From Trissonchulus latispiculum (Eukaryota > Nematoda > Enoplea > Enoplida > Ironidae), in NCBI GenBank assembly GCA_030248195.1, contig JASAND010007749.1:1-64000 (forward strand): a stretch of DNA of 64,000 nucleotides, in the 5' to 3' direction. Of the stretch, positions 1-14,200 are shown in pieces. The notes beneath the pieces are model-generated. The model was not told the DNA's origin and ran no database searches. It worked only from the letters and a program-made list of their open reading frames with translations. The first letter of the stretch is position 1; the number at the start of each line of letters is the position of its first letter. The position numbers were made by a program, and so were the translations under genes.

Positions 1-2
1 CA

Positions 3-834
3 GTATATACTTACCATTTTACGGAAATGTACACTTCACTTGAACATGAAGTTATTATTAAAAATATGGAAGAACCTTTAGACAAATTTATGGGCAATAG
101 TATTATATCAGCTACTCCAAAAACGGCTTTTTGGACAAACAAAATAGATTCAACAAATGCTATTACAAAAGAAAAACGTTTAAGCTATATTAAATGCATT
201 GTTCACAATACGTATTTTCGTGTTGGTAACTTAGTTTTTCATCAAAAAATTGGCATCCCCATGGGAACAGATTGTGCACCTTTTATTGTAAATCTTATTC
301 TTTTTAACTGTGAATTTAATTATATGAAAACTGTTTTATACTCCAAAGATTGGAAATCTGCAAGCTTGTTATTAAATATTTTTCGTTACATGGACGATTT
401 AACTGTGTTTAATGATAGAAATAAATTTGAAAGCATAATTTCAGACATGTATCCCATTTCCTTAACTTTAGTTCGTCAAAATGATAATCCTTTTTCAGCA
501 GAGGTTCTTGATATTAACATTGAAATTATAGATAAAAAATTTATTTTTAAGCCATTTGATAAAACAGAAAAATTTTATTTTTAAAACTATAAAATTTCCT
601 CATATTAATAGTAATTTTTCTACTGTACGTGCGTGTATTATCTTTAGAAATGAATTAGACCGTCTGTGGAAATTATCCGAAAATGTTGACTTTTGGAAAT
701 ATGCAGTTAATAATTTAATTCAAAAGTTATATCCTAGAGGATATTCAATTATCAAACTCAAAAATGAAATAAACAATTTTAAATCGAAAAAAGCTCAGAA
801 TACGTTTAACATACTCCAGTCATTTCATATTTAA
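3..834 (+). pseudogene. Penelope-like-type reverse transcriptase relic (copy P0), 5' end outside window
   Basis: The open frame enters the window at base 3 and runs to about 584. It shifts frame near 556-584 and continues to the stop at 832-834. Visible RT landmarks are IGIPMGTDCAP (motif B/C region) and YRYMDDLTVF (YxDD catalytic box), and the C-terminal half resembles copies P2 (35.2 kb) and P1 (49.8 kb). The motif-A aspartate, present as YDFTTLYT in P1 and P2, reads YHFTEMYT here, so a catalytic residue is lost as well as the frame. No GIY-YIG endonuclease is encoded. The family resembles RTs common in aquatic invertebrates; I assign it to the Penelope-like group by motif resemblance, with moderate certainty. 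Confidence 0.75.
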
Positions 835-924
835 AATTTAAACCTAAAATTATTTTATAATGACAACATCTGTAAAATTTACTAAAATTATCTGCGTACT
901 CACATTCACGTCACACATGGAACA

Positions 925-1022
925 GTACATATCCGCCCAGCTTCCCCATGCCAGGTGCGCACCTGGTGAGGCTGGGCGGTGAGACGCATGGGGCTATGAG
1001 CACTCATCTTTAGGATATGTAC
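925..1022 (+). other. GC-rich block with nested pseudoknot folding potential
   Basis: Located 90 bp after the RT relic stop. Stem A is 933-941 with 971-979 (CCGCCCAGC/GCTGGGCGG). Stem B is 944-951 with 986-993 (CCCCATGC/GCATGGGG). Between them lies hairpin 952-965 (CAGGTGCGCACCTG). An outer stem pairs 925-934 with 1013-1022 (GTACATATCC/GGATATGTAC). The order A, B, hairpin, A', B' is interleaved, as in HDV-like ribozymes. The pairing is seen in sequence; any activity is not shown. Confidence 0.5.
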
Positions 1023-2201
1023 ATTCCATTCCATGGCACATATTTGTATTTTTAAATTGTAGCACATGTATGTACCTAATTTTTGTAATGCATAATATTT
1101 AATATAGAATGCACCTAAATCTAATTTTAATTGTTGTCTTTTTGTGTTGGTTTATAATTATACCTGGTTCAACGGATAGCATGTATATATGATTTTAGTA
1201 TACACTATGAAACTGTTGTCACTTAGGGTTAACTTTAGTTTAACCTTTTGTTTCTCTCCATTTCTTCCCCTTGGTCCCCGCTTAAAAAACTTAAAAATTT
1301 AAATTTTTCAAAATTTTAAAATTTTATTACCAATCAATCAGACATGTGTTGGAATGCATCCACACAATATTTGAGCTAAATTGGTTAAGTTCTGAAAGAT
1401 TTATAGCGTTGGGGGGGATAGTTTACTTGAGAATTTGGGGGGGCAGATTGTTTACTTGATCTGTGAAGTTAAATCTGACCGTATATAACTATTTTTGGAA
1501 TCTTTAAATTCCATATTAAAGATTACATAAATCTATATCGCTTTGTGTTTGAACGCACCCCAGAATAATTTCAGTCTCACATTAAGCTTTATTTCCACGT
1601 CTTTCAAGTTTAACTGCAAAGCTTTTTAAACATTAAACTTCCCAAAATATATTCCTTTACATCAGAACGATTTCAAACACTATGGGTACTTTTAACATTT
1701 AATTTCAAACACTTTAATTTCTATTCTTTAATTTCACTAATGAATGGTGACTAAATTCTTTTGACCTCCCGGATTGTACAAAATCATATAGATATAACAT
1801 GCAATACTCCTTGTATATATATTTTTTATATAACTGTATATAAGGCAGAATTAACGCATATGGACAGCGCATACACTTATATACTGTCTACATGCATATG
1901 CATACTTATGTGTTAAAGTCCTTAGTTTAAAGTGTATAGTGGTCAGCGAGAGAAGGGGCTGGTTTTTCTTAGGCTGGTGCGAGGCTGGGGCTGGGGCTGG
2001 TTTTTACCCACACCCCAGATTCTGCCTTGTCTTAATGAGAGGACGCCTTACCCTATGTAATGGCAAAAGACTTCTTGTTTGTTTTCTTACGAAAATCGTA
2101 CAATTATTATTTCCTGTGGTCCGTATGCTACACGTGTTCTGTTCATTTAGTGTTCAGTAAGTTGGTCAACGGTTGCTTAATTCACAATTTCTGTGTTTTA
2201 G
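1023..2201. other. AT-rich non-coding stretch
   Basis: No conserved coding frame, RNA gene or recognisable transposon found. It ends at the polypyrimidine tract and AG acceptor (2200-2201) of the first visible UBR5 exon, so it is probably UBR5 intron plus old repeat sequence. Confidence 0.5.
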
Positions 2202-2281
2202 GACGGAAATATATGCCGTGTGTCTTTGACTATTTTTGGTGAACGTCTCAGTGGTAAGGATTCTTCCTCCAGCAGTAAAAG
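2202..2281 (+). CDS. UBR5: UBR5 visible exon 1
   Basis: Starts in phase 0 with [17 protein letters not shown], equivalent to the family's LLEDGRVCRIGF segment. Acceptor AG 2200-2201; donor GTAAAT at 2282; ends with two bases of a codon completed in exon 2 (R). Confidence 0.8.
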
Positions 2282-5200
2282 GTAAATGACTCTTTAGTTT
2301 TTCCGTATACGTATGTATACGTAAAGGGTCGGCTGATTTGTTAATTAAGTGACATATTCTTATTTGAATATTTTATGCGTATCTTCTAGATTTCGGCTCA
2401 TCAAAGCGTAAATCAGAGTCCATATTTTTTCCTTTTTTACCTTAAGGATTATTCTTGATTTGTATGTATTTAGTTTTTATGCACTGTCTTATTCCATCTA
2501 CTTATACGCAGCAGCCTTCACGGCGAACTTATGCTTACCTTCACCTGGTTTATTTTTAGGCCAAAATTTATGGGCGGAGCGATATGTTGAGAGCTCAACG
2601 TTTGAAAAAAATTTTGCCAATTTTTACGTTTTTTATGTAAGAACTGTCAAAAATCGCTAAAAATTACTACGTTTAGGTGTTTTTTACGCTAAAATAGCGA
2701 AAATTTCTTCAAAATTGCTGCGAAGCCGGAAAAGTTTTTGAAAAGTTAGGGTAAAAATGGTGAAATTTGGCAATTTTTTGGTTATGGGGTGGAGGTCGGG
2801 ATTTAGGGGGGGGCCCTCTGGCTTATCCCTAGTGGGGGGTGGGGGCCGTCCCCCATTCGGCGACCTCTCCCCCATTCGAGGAGCCCCACCCCGCCATAAA
2901 TTCGGACCTTCCCCCATAACCCCAAAAATTGCCAAATTTTACCATTTTTACCCTAAATTTTCAAAAAATTTTCCGGCTTTGCCGGATTTTTGACTAGATT
3001 TTCGCTATTTTAGCTTAAAAAACACCTAAAATTAGTCATTTTTTAGCGATTTTTAGCAGTTAGTACGCAAAAAACCCACAAAAATTCGAAAACAATTTCT
3101 AAAATATGCCCCCCCATTTTGGGTGAGCCCCCCCCCCATCGATGGGGGGGGGACCCCATCAAGCCCCCCCCCATAAAAAATTGCCAAGGGATAAGCCAGG
3201 CCCTCCAGTAAAAATGAGCCAGCTCACAGGTTGTTCTTCAAAAAGATGCCGACAGTATGCATGTATTTTTTGCGTCTGTTTAGAAATGAGGGAGGTGGCG
3301 GCGGTGGTGGACCGCAGTCCAACAATTCCTCCTCCTCCCGTCCCCCCAAGACTCGTCGGATTGCTGTGATGCGAACCGGAGGGAGTTCCACTTCGCGCGG
3401 GAGTGCGGCTCGCTCCGCCCGCGGTCTCATTGTGGGCTCTCGTGCCCTCCTACCAGCCTCCATTATACCCGAAGAATTGATTGCACAGGTAAAGTATGGT
3501 GTGCTGTCTATGCTGTAGGAATCCGGTTTTTGAAGATTGTCGTAGTGATTACGTTTGGGGTATTGGCGGTTAGTGAATTTCTTGATTTAAGGTACATTTG
3601 CGGTATTTAAGGAACATTGTGTGTTTCATGTTGGTATCGACGAAAAACTAAATGCGATTTCTCGAAAAAATTTGTTTTTTTGGGGTTATAAAGGCAGTGA
3701 TTTAGTTGTAAAAGTCCGATAAGTTTCAAATCATACATTAACATAGGGTCGGATCCTGGGGGGAGCTTGTCCCAAGAAAATTCTGAGGGGGCTTCGCTTG
3801 TACCACAAGCATAAATTAACGCTAATAGTAATACAAACTCAAAATTTTTAAAGAAATTGAAGAAAATTGCCAATTTTTAGAAAAAATCTCAAAATTTTGA
3901 TCGATTTTTTGGAAAAAAATAGGAAATTTTAGTAAAAAATTCTGGCGAAGCCGGAGGTTTTTTGGAATTTTGGTGCGAATACCTATTTTTTTTCAGCCAT
4001 TTCTGCTTACCCCTTGCCCAATTTTTCCTTACCCCTTGCCCCTGGCAGCAATAGGGCTTGTATCTTGTCCGGGTTGGGGGGGGGGGCTTGGACCCCCCGT
4101 GTTAACCTATACATGTAATGTCATTTTTTGTGTCTTGTATGTTTTATCGTACCCATGTATACGTACATGTCGGTTATGGCAATTTATCTACTGTCGTCGA
4201 TGTTGTCATGTAGATATTCTGTTGTAGGCTCAGGTTGTACTGCAGGGGAAGTCACGTGATGTGATTGTTCGAGAGTTGCAGAGAACGGTGAGTCTAACGC
4301 AGGATTTGATCTGGGCTTGTTATACTGGGGGGGGGGTGAGGGCCCCCATAAACACCCTTCCCCTAAAGTCGCTCCCTCCCAAAAATCTCCCCCCAAAGTG
4401 GGTGCCCCTTGTGGTACCAACTTTTGCCCTGAAACAGTCGCTCCGAAGACCAAATTTTCAAACAAATTTTCAAAAAATTTCAAAACATTTTGAAAACTTC
4501 CCCCCCCCGAGGGCCCTCCAAAGAGCCCCCGAAAAAGTTCCCTAGAATAAGCCCGGTTGATTTAGATTTGTTTTATTTTATTTTTTCATAATTTTTTAAA
4601 TATTTATGTCTGTCAACGGTTGTTACGCACGCATTTCTCGCATTATTTTTGTTTTTTCTTTTGATTGTAGAATTTGGACGTGAATCAGGCCGTGAACAAT
4701 CTGCTGAGCAGAGACGACGATGACGGGGATGACATGGGAGACGCTTCTGACTCATATCTACCTGGTATATTACCATAAATTATAATAACTTTATTATTCC
4801 ACAAGCTTTTTTGCCTTGGAAATATATAGGCTTTAATAGATTTAAAGGCCGTCTCTCAAAATTGCATAAAGTCCCTCCTCTCTCTGCTGCACTTTTTCTA
4901 CTAGGGGGTGCTTGCCCCCCACGCTCCCCCCACCCACTCTGCAGTGTTAAATTATGAGGATGTTTCGTCAAAATTTTCAAAAAGTTGCCATCTTCGCCGG
5001 AATGTCATGGTCTAAAATCGTCTATTTTGGGACTCAAATTCAATTATAGCAGTATAATAATAATAATAATAATAAAAAGTTTATTCAAATAAAGCGCTCA
5101 CTATACAAGTATACGGCAAACACTTTACTGAAAAGGATTACACAGAGTCGCAGTACAACTACTTACGTGCATCCAATACAAGAAAAAAGTCATAAAGTCA

Positions 5201-8200
5201 AAAGGAATAAAACATTATATACTGGAAATAGTGCAAACAGTGCTTATTCGTGCTCAGTTAAAACAATTGGCAGAACCTAGAAACATCCCAATCCTTCAGA
5301 TTACGCTTAAATATGTTCAGATTTGCAGAGCCTACAAGTTCAGACGATAAATTATTCCATATCTGCACTACACGATTACTAAAAAAGTACTTTTTTTCAT
5401 TTCTACGAAACTTTGCAGAAGTTAAGGTTTTGTTATGACCTCTTAGTCCACTACTACTTCGAAAACAAAAATAGTCCTCAACATTTAAATTGTCTATCCC
5501 ATGAACTATTCTAAAACACTGCAACAAATCAGCTTTAATACGACGAGCTTCAAGACTTTCCATCCCAAGTATTCTAAGTCTTTCAGAATATGGCATATTT
5601 TGTAATCCTGGTATTCTCTTCGTGAACTGCTTTTGTACACTCTCAATAATCTTTATGTCCTTTTTAAGATGGGGGCTCCAGATTACAGAGTTAAATTCCA
5701 CAATAGGTCTAACATACGTCAGATACATTGCACGAAGAAAATCCCTATCACGAGAAAGAAAACGTCTGTAAATCAAATTGGATCGCTGTGCAGCCTTGGC
5801 AGCAATTTTAACACAATGTGCAGAAAATTTGAGTTTTTCATCAACAAACACACCCAAATCCTTAACAATTTCAGCAGTGGGAATTTTTACTCCATTAACA
5901 ACATATTCCTGCTTTGGATTATTATATCCAAAGTGAACCGGACACATTTTTCAAGTGCAATTTTCAATTGATTTTCACTTGCCCAATTGAATATATTAGA
6001 AATATCGTTCAACAGACTTTGAAATTCATTTTGCGTTTTGCATGTAAATATAATTTAGTGTCATCAGCATAAATCTTAATCTTGCTTAACCCCACACGGC
6101 TAACCACATCATTTATATAGACCAAAAACAATAACGGACCAAGCACACTACCTTGTGGAACACCACTGACAACCTTGAATGAGCTCGACATAACACCATT
6201 CACTTTCACAGCTTGTGTTCTATCTGACAAAAATTCCTCAATCCAAGATAGGAATTTTGGATGAACTTTGTATTTTCTTAATTTGTACATTAGTTTTGAA
6301 TGGCTAACAGTGTCAAACGCTTTGCTTATATCAATATAGATTGCGTCAACTGGGTTTTTGACATCAATAAAATTTACCCAATCATTTAGACATTCTAAAA
6401 GCTGAGTTTGTGTAGATTTACCCGAGACAAAACCATGCTGGTGTTTCGAAAGAATATTGGTACTAACAAAATAGTTATATAATTGTTTCTTTAATACACG
6501 TTCCATTAACTTACAACAAATAGAAGTCAAACTAACTGGTCGGTAACTTACAGCTTCAGATTTACTACCCTTCCCTTTATAGATAGGTACAACGATAGCA
6601 TGTTTCCATTCCTTGGGAATCTCGGATGTATCAAAGGATTTTTGAAAAATCATTTGCAAGGGAATTGCTAGAAGCTCACTGAACGTTTTGAAAAAAATTG
6701 CAGGCAAGTTATCTGGGCCCCCACTTGAGCCAGCTTTCAAAGAAGCAATAGAGTCAATAACATGTTTACGAGTGATCGTAAAAGAGGATAAAGCATCAAT
6801 ACATGACATATCAACATTACATTCTGGCATATTTGGATACGTATCGTCATCAAGAACAAATACGGATGAAAATTGTTTACCAAAAGTATTCGACATATCA
6901 AAATTATCAGTAGTTTGCACACCATTATTTACCAATGATGTAACAGAATTGTTATTGTTTAAACTGTTTTTCACATAATTAAAAAACCTCTTTGTATTTG
7001 GCTCCGAAATAAAACTAGACTCTCGTTGCAAGTTATGATCTTTGATTGCTTTAGAGCAAACCTTACAGGCATTTTTGTATTTTCTTAAGAGCTGTTCTGA
7101 CGGCCGCGCTTTATAGCTTTGATATGCTTTACGCTTATTGCGCATCATTCTTTTAACATAATTTGAGTACCTACATTTCCTCTTGGTAAAATGAGAGACC
7201 ATCTTTGTAGGAACATACTTTGCCATCAAATTTAAGCACGTACTTTTAAAAATTCCCCACATTTCCTCCACGGATTTGTCATTAAACAACATTCCCCAAT
7301 TAGTATTCTGTAAGTTTCTATATATGCCAGCATTATCGGCTTTTGGCCATAAAAATCTTGGAATCTTCAAAATAGGTGTACATTCTTTGTCCGACAAAAT
7401 ATCAAAAACAATAACGTTGTGATCACTATTACCCAACGGAGGTTTCACAGACATATTATCGACAAGGCTACATTCATTAACAAAAATTAGATCCAAAGTA
7501 TTTTGAAACCTTGTAGGAGAAGTCACAAGTTGAGTAAGTCCAAAAGAAAGAAAAAGGTTTAAAAACTCATCTTGTCTGTAACGTATTGTTGCTTTTTCAT
7601 TTACCCAATCCACATCGGGTAAATTAAAATCTCCAACCAAAATAAAAGGTAAATTGTAGTTAATTAAAACCTCAAGGAGTTGCTTGAAATAAGTGATCAG
7701 ATTAGTCATGGTAACCGAGGGCCTGTAAATGTTACATAACAATAGTTCTCTATTACCAAAGTTCACTTTAACACAAACAGCGTCAACATCATCATTCTTA
7801 GGAATTTTAACCTCTTCAGATTTCAAACAGCTTTTAACAAATGTAGCTACTCCACCCCCCTTTGCCTCAGATATATCTCACCTGTAAATATTATATACAC
7901 TGCCACATTTCATAACAGAGTTAGGTATGTCATCTTTTAACCACGTTTCTGTTACAAAAATAAAGTCTGGGTTTTCTTCAGAAATTATTTCAAAATTAAA
8001 ATCATCAACCTTGTTTAACAGACTTCTCGAGTTCAACAAAACAGCTTTAGAATTGGATTTTGTAGTTCTCTCCCTTGACATTGATACGGCCTTCTTATCA
8101 TGGCCTACCTGAAACGGGAATCATTATGACAATAAGGAGTACCATATCTAACAGCATCACTATAACTGTATGAATTAAGGTTCCTACCATTAAAAGTATT

Positions 8201-11200
8201 CATAGTATTTATGTCGAGTAGAGGTTGTCTTCTGGGCCTGTCATTAGAGATAGGAATCTGAGGAAAATTATTAATTTCGGGACAGTGTCTTTTTTGTGAC
8301 CACTGAGACCACAGGCATAACAGTGGAAATTGGATCGGAATCGACAGATTCTGGCAGAGTGACCGCGGATACCACAGATAAAACAAGAGTCAACGGGTGC
8401 ATTGATTAAACATAAAAAGATTCGACAGAGGGTCATCTGGACCCTGAACAATTCTAGGCTCATTGGGCCCTGCCACATGTGACACCGTCATCGTCTCAGC
8501 ATCGGAGATAGAGACAGAACACTGGGTGGCCACACCGACAGGTGAACGGCTGGGCACAGGAGCGGTACCGAGAGCGGGAGCGGGAGCCGGAACGGGAGCA
8601 GGAACTGGAGTAGCTGATTTCAGGCTTTCACGACAGGGTTTGCATGAAAATGGAACAAAATCTGACATCTTATTCCGCCACTGTAGAAAGGCGGACTCGG
8701 ATAATTCAATACAGACCGGGTCACTGCAGATAAAACAAATCGCATTATAGTCATAAGCAGCCAGCCTGCCACCACACGGACCACAGGACGTAACACAAGG
8801 CATATTTAGAGGTAAACGACCAGGCACAGCAACAGTATCGTAAGTAGTATACGTAACCGGTGTACAAATAGATATATATATCGAGAGAAGAAAAAGGCTT
8901 GAAGCAATAAAAGAATTCTTAACGTTAAATACAGGAAAATGCGTAAAATGAATACAGCAATAACGGCAATAACGGCTAGGAATCCAGTGAGTACACCGTC
9001 CGTACAACCAGCCGACGAGATCACAGTAAAACAGCAAAATAGGCAGCACAGAAGCACAGTAAAACTTGCAATCAGGCCACTCCATGGGCGATCTAAACAG
9101 AAAGACCCATTTGATTCAACTGAATTAAATGGGTTAATGTAGAAAACATGCTACTTTTACGACACTCGGGTCAATTTAGTCCAGTTTAGATCTCCCACTT
9201 TTTGAGTGCCCCCACTAGTGCTCCCCACCCCCTGTTTTTTTCGCCTAGAAACAGCCCAAGTCTGTGCAGTATGTGTGGCGCAGTTGAATTCTCTGGTAGA
9301 TAATCACCTTTCAGTGTAGAACAATACGGTACTGATTTTGGCCAAATGAGTTTATTTATGACATTTCTTTTGGTGACGTTTTGTGTTTTGTTTACAGAAG
9401 AGTTGATCAATCTGCTGGATGCCAACCTGGATCATCCTAGTGTCATCATTGACGCCGACTCCATCTACGCGGACGACGTGTTTGGCATCGGCAGCTTTCG
9501 ACGTCGTAATGCGGCCGTGTCAGCCGCTGCGGCCGCGGCCAGCGCAGAACGTTCTTCCTCGGGCACTGCCGCCGCCGGCGGAGATAAGACCAGTTCAGGC
9601 GGTCAGGGGAGTGGAGGTGCCAGCGGGTTGACGGATTCCGGCAGTTTGGGCGGGAATCCGGATAATTTGTCCGGAACCGGAACTGGGGGTTCCGGTTCTT
9701 CTGCGGGGGTTCTGATGGGAAGTGGTGCTCCGGGTCCCATCATACCCGGAAATCAGTTGGAGTATTGGAATGATCCGTCTCTCATGGTTTGTTTCCTTTT
9801 GCGGTTTTTGGGTTTATTGTTGAATCAAATTTATTTTATTTTTATCAGTATTTTGGTTGTTGTACTGGAGTCCGTGTAGGGCGTACGTCTTGAAGGGCCG
9901 CCCCCCCCTTCCACAGATGATGTCATCGTTTGAGGTGACACTCATGGCTCTACGGCTGTGTATCCGGGGATGAGCACCGCCCCCCCCCCTTGTCTTTGAA
10001 GCAGGGATGGAGATATTCTCCAGGGGTTGTTGTTGTTGTTGTTCTTTTCCGGGCTCGATCAGCTTGGAGAAGCTATACGAGGGCACTTCGGCATCGGCAG
10101 GTCCACACATATGAGAATCCGGAAAGGGAATGATGTGGGGGATTGGACCCAACTGCTCGACAGCATAATTTGAGGTTTCCGGGTTTCCAGGGGTCTCCTT
10201 TGGTTACCTTTATCTTTTTCGGTTGCTGTTAATGAGTGTTTGCAGTTTTTTTTATTGCAAACGTTTATGTGTAGACGACGTTCAGTGATTCTGCAAGAAG
10301 TCTTTAAGCGTTTGTTTCTCAGTGTTAGAAGTCAGTTTAAATTGATTGACGAATTTATTAAGTGGTGCATAAATTTGCATTTTGTTTGTTTGATTTTTCA
10401 GACTAAATCGGATGAAAAGTCGATGGGATTTAAGCTTGTCTCTGCCACCTATACAGAGCTTTTGGCCGTTTCAGAAATCGGTCAGCTTCATCGATGGCGT
10501 TGGGCTGATGAAAAACCAGAAATGGAAGACGGGGTGGGTCTAACTGAATTCTAATTTTAGATTTAAATATGTTAGATTATTCAGATATTTCTACCTATCG
10601 TATTGGTATATTATTTTGGGCTTGCTTTTATTTCCACTTCTTTGCTGTGACTGTGAATTTTGTAGCATTTGTGTTGCCAATGTTACAAAAATAAATTCTG
10701 TGCAGACGTAGCTTTTTGTTTTTGTGTTTTTCAGAAACTGAATAAGCCACATCCAAAGACAGTGTCATTAAAGTTGTCCGAGGAGTCTGTCATGGAAATT
10801 AATTCCTCTCTGATTCGTACCACTCTACTGACTGCCTCAAATAAGGTGGGTAGTAAGTTTTTTAGAAGTGTTTTCTTGTTAAACAAGTGGACGGTTGGTT
10901 TGCAAATATTTTTGTATTTTTCTTTTTATTGTTTTATCTCTATAGATTTCACAATTGTTGTGTTTGCATTTTAGGTGTGCAGTTTCATGGACGAGTGCTT
11001 GGGACCAGAAGTGGCGGACATGCTAGACCTGGCCTGTATAGACATTGGGGAGCCTGTTCAGAGCATTCGCACAGGGACACTGCTTTCCTGTGCCCTGTCG
11101 GAGGCTAAAAAATCCCTGTTTTGGTGGTAAGCATTTTTATCTTTTAATTTTGATTTTTTTCTGAATTTTTTGATGTAAGTGGTTCCTTAATTTTTACTCT

Positions 11201-14200
11201 GCATTATGTCTGTGTGTTCTCTCTTCAGTCTGAGTTGAGTCTTTTGAATATTGTTGAGCAGACATGTGCAGGAGGGGAAGTTCTTTGGGAGAGGTGAACC
11301 GGCGGCCGAAAGTTTCGAAATTTTTGTCCAAAAAGCCGTAAAAATCCGAATTCCGGGTGGGCGTGTATGTATGTTTTGAGTTGTTGTAAGCGTTGTAAGT
11401 TGTTGTGGCAAGCGCATGTATGTTGTTGAGCCTTTTTTGCGGTTTTTCCACAATTTCGAGTGAATGATTTCTGATTTTTTGTTAGGACAATATTTTGAAT
11501 TTTTTCAACGTGTTTCTCTTTTTCAGGGGTGTGTTACCATTTTCAATGCGTCGACGCCAGTGGGAAAAGACGAAAAGTCGTATGAAGAAACAGATGACTG
11601 CTGATGCCACGGATATTGCTTTTGGAAGTCAGGTAGATAACATATTATGTTCATTTATGGATCAAAATTAGTATTGCTTTGGTTGTAGCACTTTACAGCA
11701 CCTAAAGAAATAGTTTGGGGACGAATAAATTATACAATTTGCCCATTTCTTGGAATAGGATGGCATCATATTTGGACTGAGCATTTTTCCAATTACATCT
11801 GAAAATGTTTAATGATTGCATTAATTGATTGTGGTTGAATTGTTGTTTCTTTTTTTACACTTTTATGTTCCATTTTGTAGGTTCGTCTCCGCTCCAATCC
11901 TCTATATCAGGCGGGGAGTGTCGGTTTCACAGTGGCCAATGGCTTCCCTCAGGTGGGCACTTTGATGGAGGCCGCCTGGACCCTCACCGAGACGTGTCGG
12001 TTCAAGATCAAAGATCCACAGGAACTCCTGTTTCCACCGCCGCCCTCAGAGGATACGGCAGACGAAACTGGGTAGGTTTTAGTAAACGTTGGCTGAATCG
12101 GGATTTTTGGGGGACCTTGTAGCAGTTCTACAGTTTCTAAGTAAACTTTTCTTTGAGGTCAATCCTTCCCCACACTTTTTTTCCGCAAAACTTTGTTTTT
12201 TCGATTTGACTAAGTATAGTCACGAGTACGTAATAACTAAGAGTGTGACAAGCGTCACGCTCTTAGTTATTAGGCTTGCGACATTATCTGCACGATAACT
12301 GCCGACCCCCCCCCCACACATTAGCCCCATCACTTCAAAGAAATTTACACGCTAGGCTTACGTTCTCTGAGCTTATTCTTGGGAATTTTCCTTGGGTTGG
12401 GATTCTTTGGGAGGACATCGGGGGGCGAGTCCTGTGGGGGGGGGGGGTGCTGCGAAAAGTTTTCTAAAAACGTGCTAAAAATCCGCTATTTTTATAGTAA
12501 TCGCCAAAAATAAGCGGATTTAGTACTTAAATAGGCAAAATTCGACTAAAAATTACTGGCGAAGCCGGAAGATTTTTGAAAATTTGGCCTTCTGAGCGAC
12601 TTTTTCAGGGCAGAAGTTGTTACCAAAAGGGGCACCCACTTTTGGGGGAAGGGTTGTTTACGGGGGGGGGAGCCCCCCCCCACTTGAATAAGCCCAGCGT
12701 TCTAAAGCTCAAAAACACAACTAGTAAGTTGGTTCAATGTGCGTCTGTTGCGAGCTTCTGCAGCTTGCAAATTTCTTTGAAATAATGGGTCTAATTTGTG
12801 TGCGGTCAGCTGTTATCATCCAGATCATGTCGCAAGTCTAATAACTGTTAGTCATTATGTACTCTTGGTAATATGTAGCAAGTTTGTTGTTTGTTAGACA
12901 GTGCATTCTAACAAAATGATTTTTGTAATTTCTTTTTAGCACTAGCAAGTCTGAAGCTGGCGAAAAAAGTAGCAGTAGTACCGCTGACGAGGGGAAACCA
13001 TCCAAGAGTGGAAACAACAACGCCGACGACGCTACCGTGGGACACAATTCGGAGGGCGTCAGTGCTGTGTCTGACATCCCGATGCCTCCGCCACCGCAGC
13101 CAGATCAACAGCAGCCCATGGAGGTGGAAGCGCAGCAACCACAGCAACCACAATCGTTTCAGCGATCGCAGTCTGCGTCTGCGTCAGTGTCAGCTCTCTC
13201 TAGACAGGCGTCTCCAAGCCCCTCTCGGGGCATTTATGCTGAACTAAGACGTACGTAAGCTTGAGTCTCATTCTTTCGGGGGCTTGGGAGGGGGTCGGTG
13301 ACGCAACCATTGATTATGAACACAATCTCACCGATTCACCCCACACTCTCTCTCATCAAAGTCAACCTCGGCCCCCCCCCCCTACGACTGTAACTGGAGT
13401 TGGGATTAGAAAAATGGCTTCTGACTGCTCTTCCCAAAATTTGAAAATTTGTTGGTTTTTTGAGCTGCGATTCAATTCGATTTGGTGGCTAAAAACTGGG
13501 ATGAGAAATCAGTAAATTTTTTGAAAAGTGAATTTTTCACGAACTGAAACTGCATTTTGCATTTTCGACTGAACCCTACCAGTCCACCTGTTTTTATTCA
13601 ACCATCCATAACCTCCTATTTATTTACTAATATTTTAGTTAATTCTATGTTTGTATTGTTTTGTTTGATATGTTTTCTGTAGTTCGTATGAAGCGTCAGG
13701 CAAGTCAGCGTGGTTTGGATGAGGGCAGTTCTTCTATAGGGCCGTCCAAGTCAAAAGAGGAAGCCTGGAGCCTCAAGGATGTGATCTTTGTAGACGAAGC
13801 TAAACCTTTGGCTACAGGAACTGTGGTTATGGTACGTGTGCCAATGCATTCATTGCGTACGTATTTTTAAGTTTACAGTGTTTGAAGCTTTTGGAGAGCA
13901 TTTTATGTTATGGCAGACGGCAGGCATGTGCAGGAGGGGGAGTTCTAGGGGGGGGGGGGGGGTGAAGGGCGGCCGAAGGCAGCCGAAAAACCGGATTTTT
14001 CCGGTTTTTTACCTTAAAAATCCGGATTCTGGGGGGGGGGGTTAGCTCAGGTCTGGGGGGTGAAACCCCCAAGCACACGTATGGCAGGCGGAGTCCAGTG
14101 AATTAGTTTTCTCGTGTAGTATGAGCGCTAGCCAACGTCCTTTTGCTCTCTCCTGTTTCGGACTAAAGCTTTGTCTTGGCTCCATAGGATTGGCATTTTT

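Larger units (their letters stand above)
5050..9140 (-). mobile_element. Decayed non-LTR retrotransposon (CR1/L2/jockey-like LINE)
   Basis: Reading on the - strand: a gag-like ORF1 (about 9,085-8,105), then ORF2 with APE endonuclease and RT (8,081-5,258), then a 3' end in a (TTA)n microsatellite at about 5,052-5,075. Such a non-poly(A) tail fits CR1/L2-type LINEs better than poly(A)-tailed ones. The copy is dead: ORF1 has shifts, ORF2 has an internal TGA and shifts after the RT palm. The upstream limit is approximate and no target duplication was identified. Confidence 0.88.
4765..9397. other. UBR5 intron 4 hosting a LINE
   Basis: 4.6-kb intron between the UBA exon and exon 5. It holds a short GC-rich/CCGG-type repeat fragment (about 4,855-5,020) and the antisense LINE at 5,050-9,140. 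The remainder up to the acceptor at 9,397 is plain intron. Confidence 0.8.
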
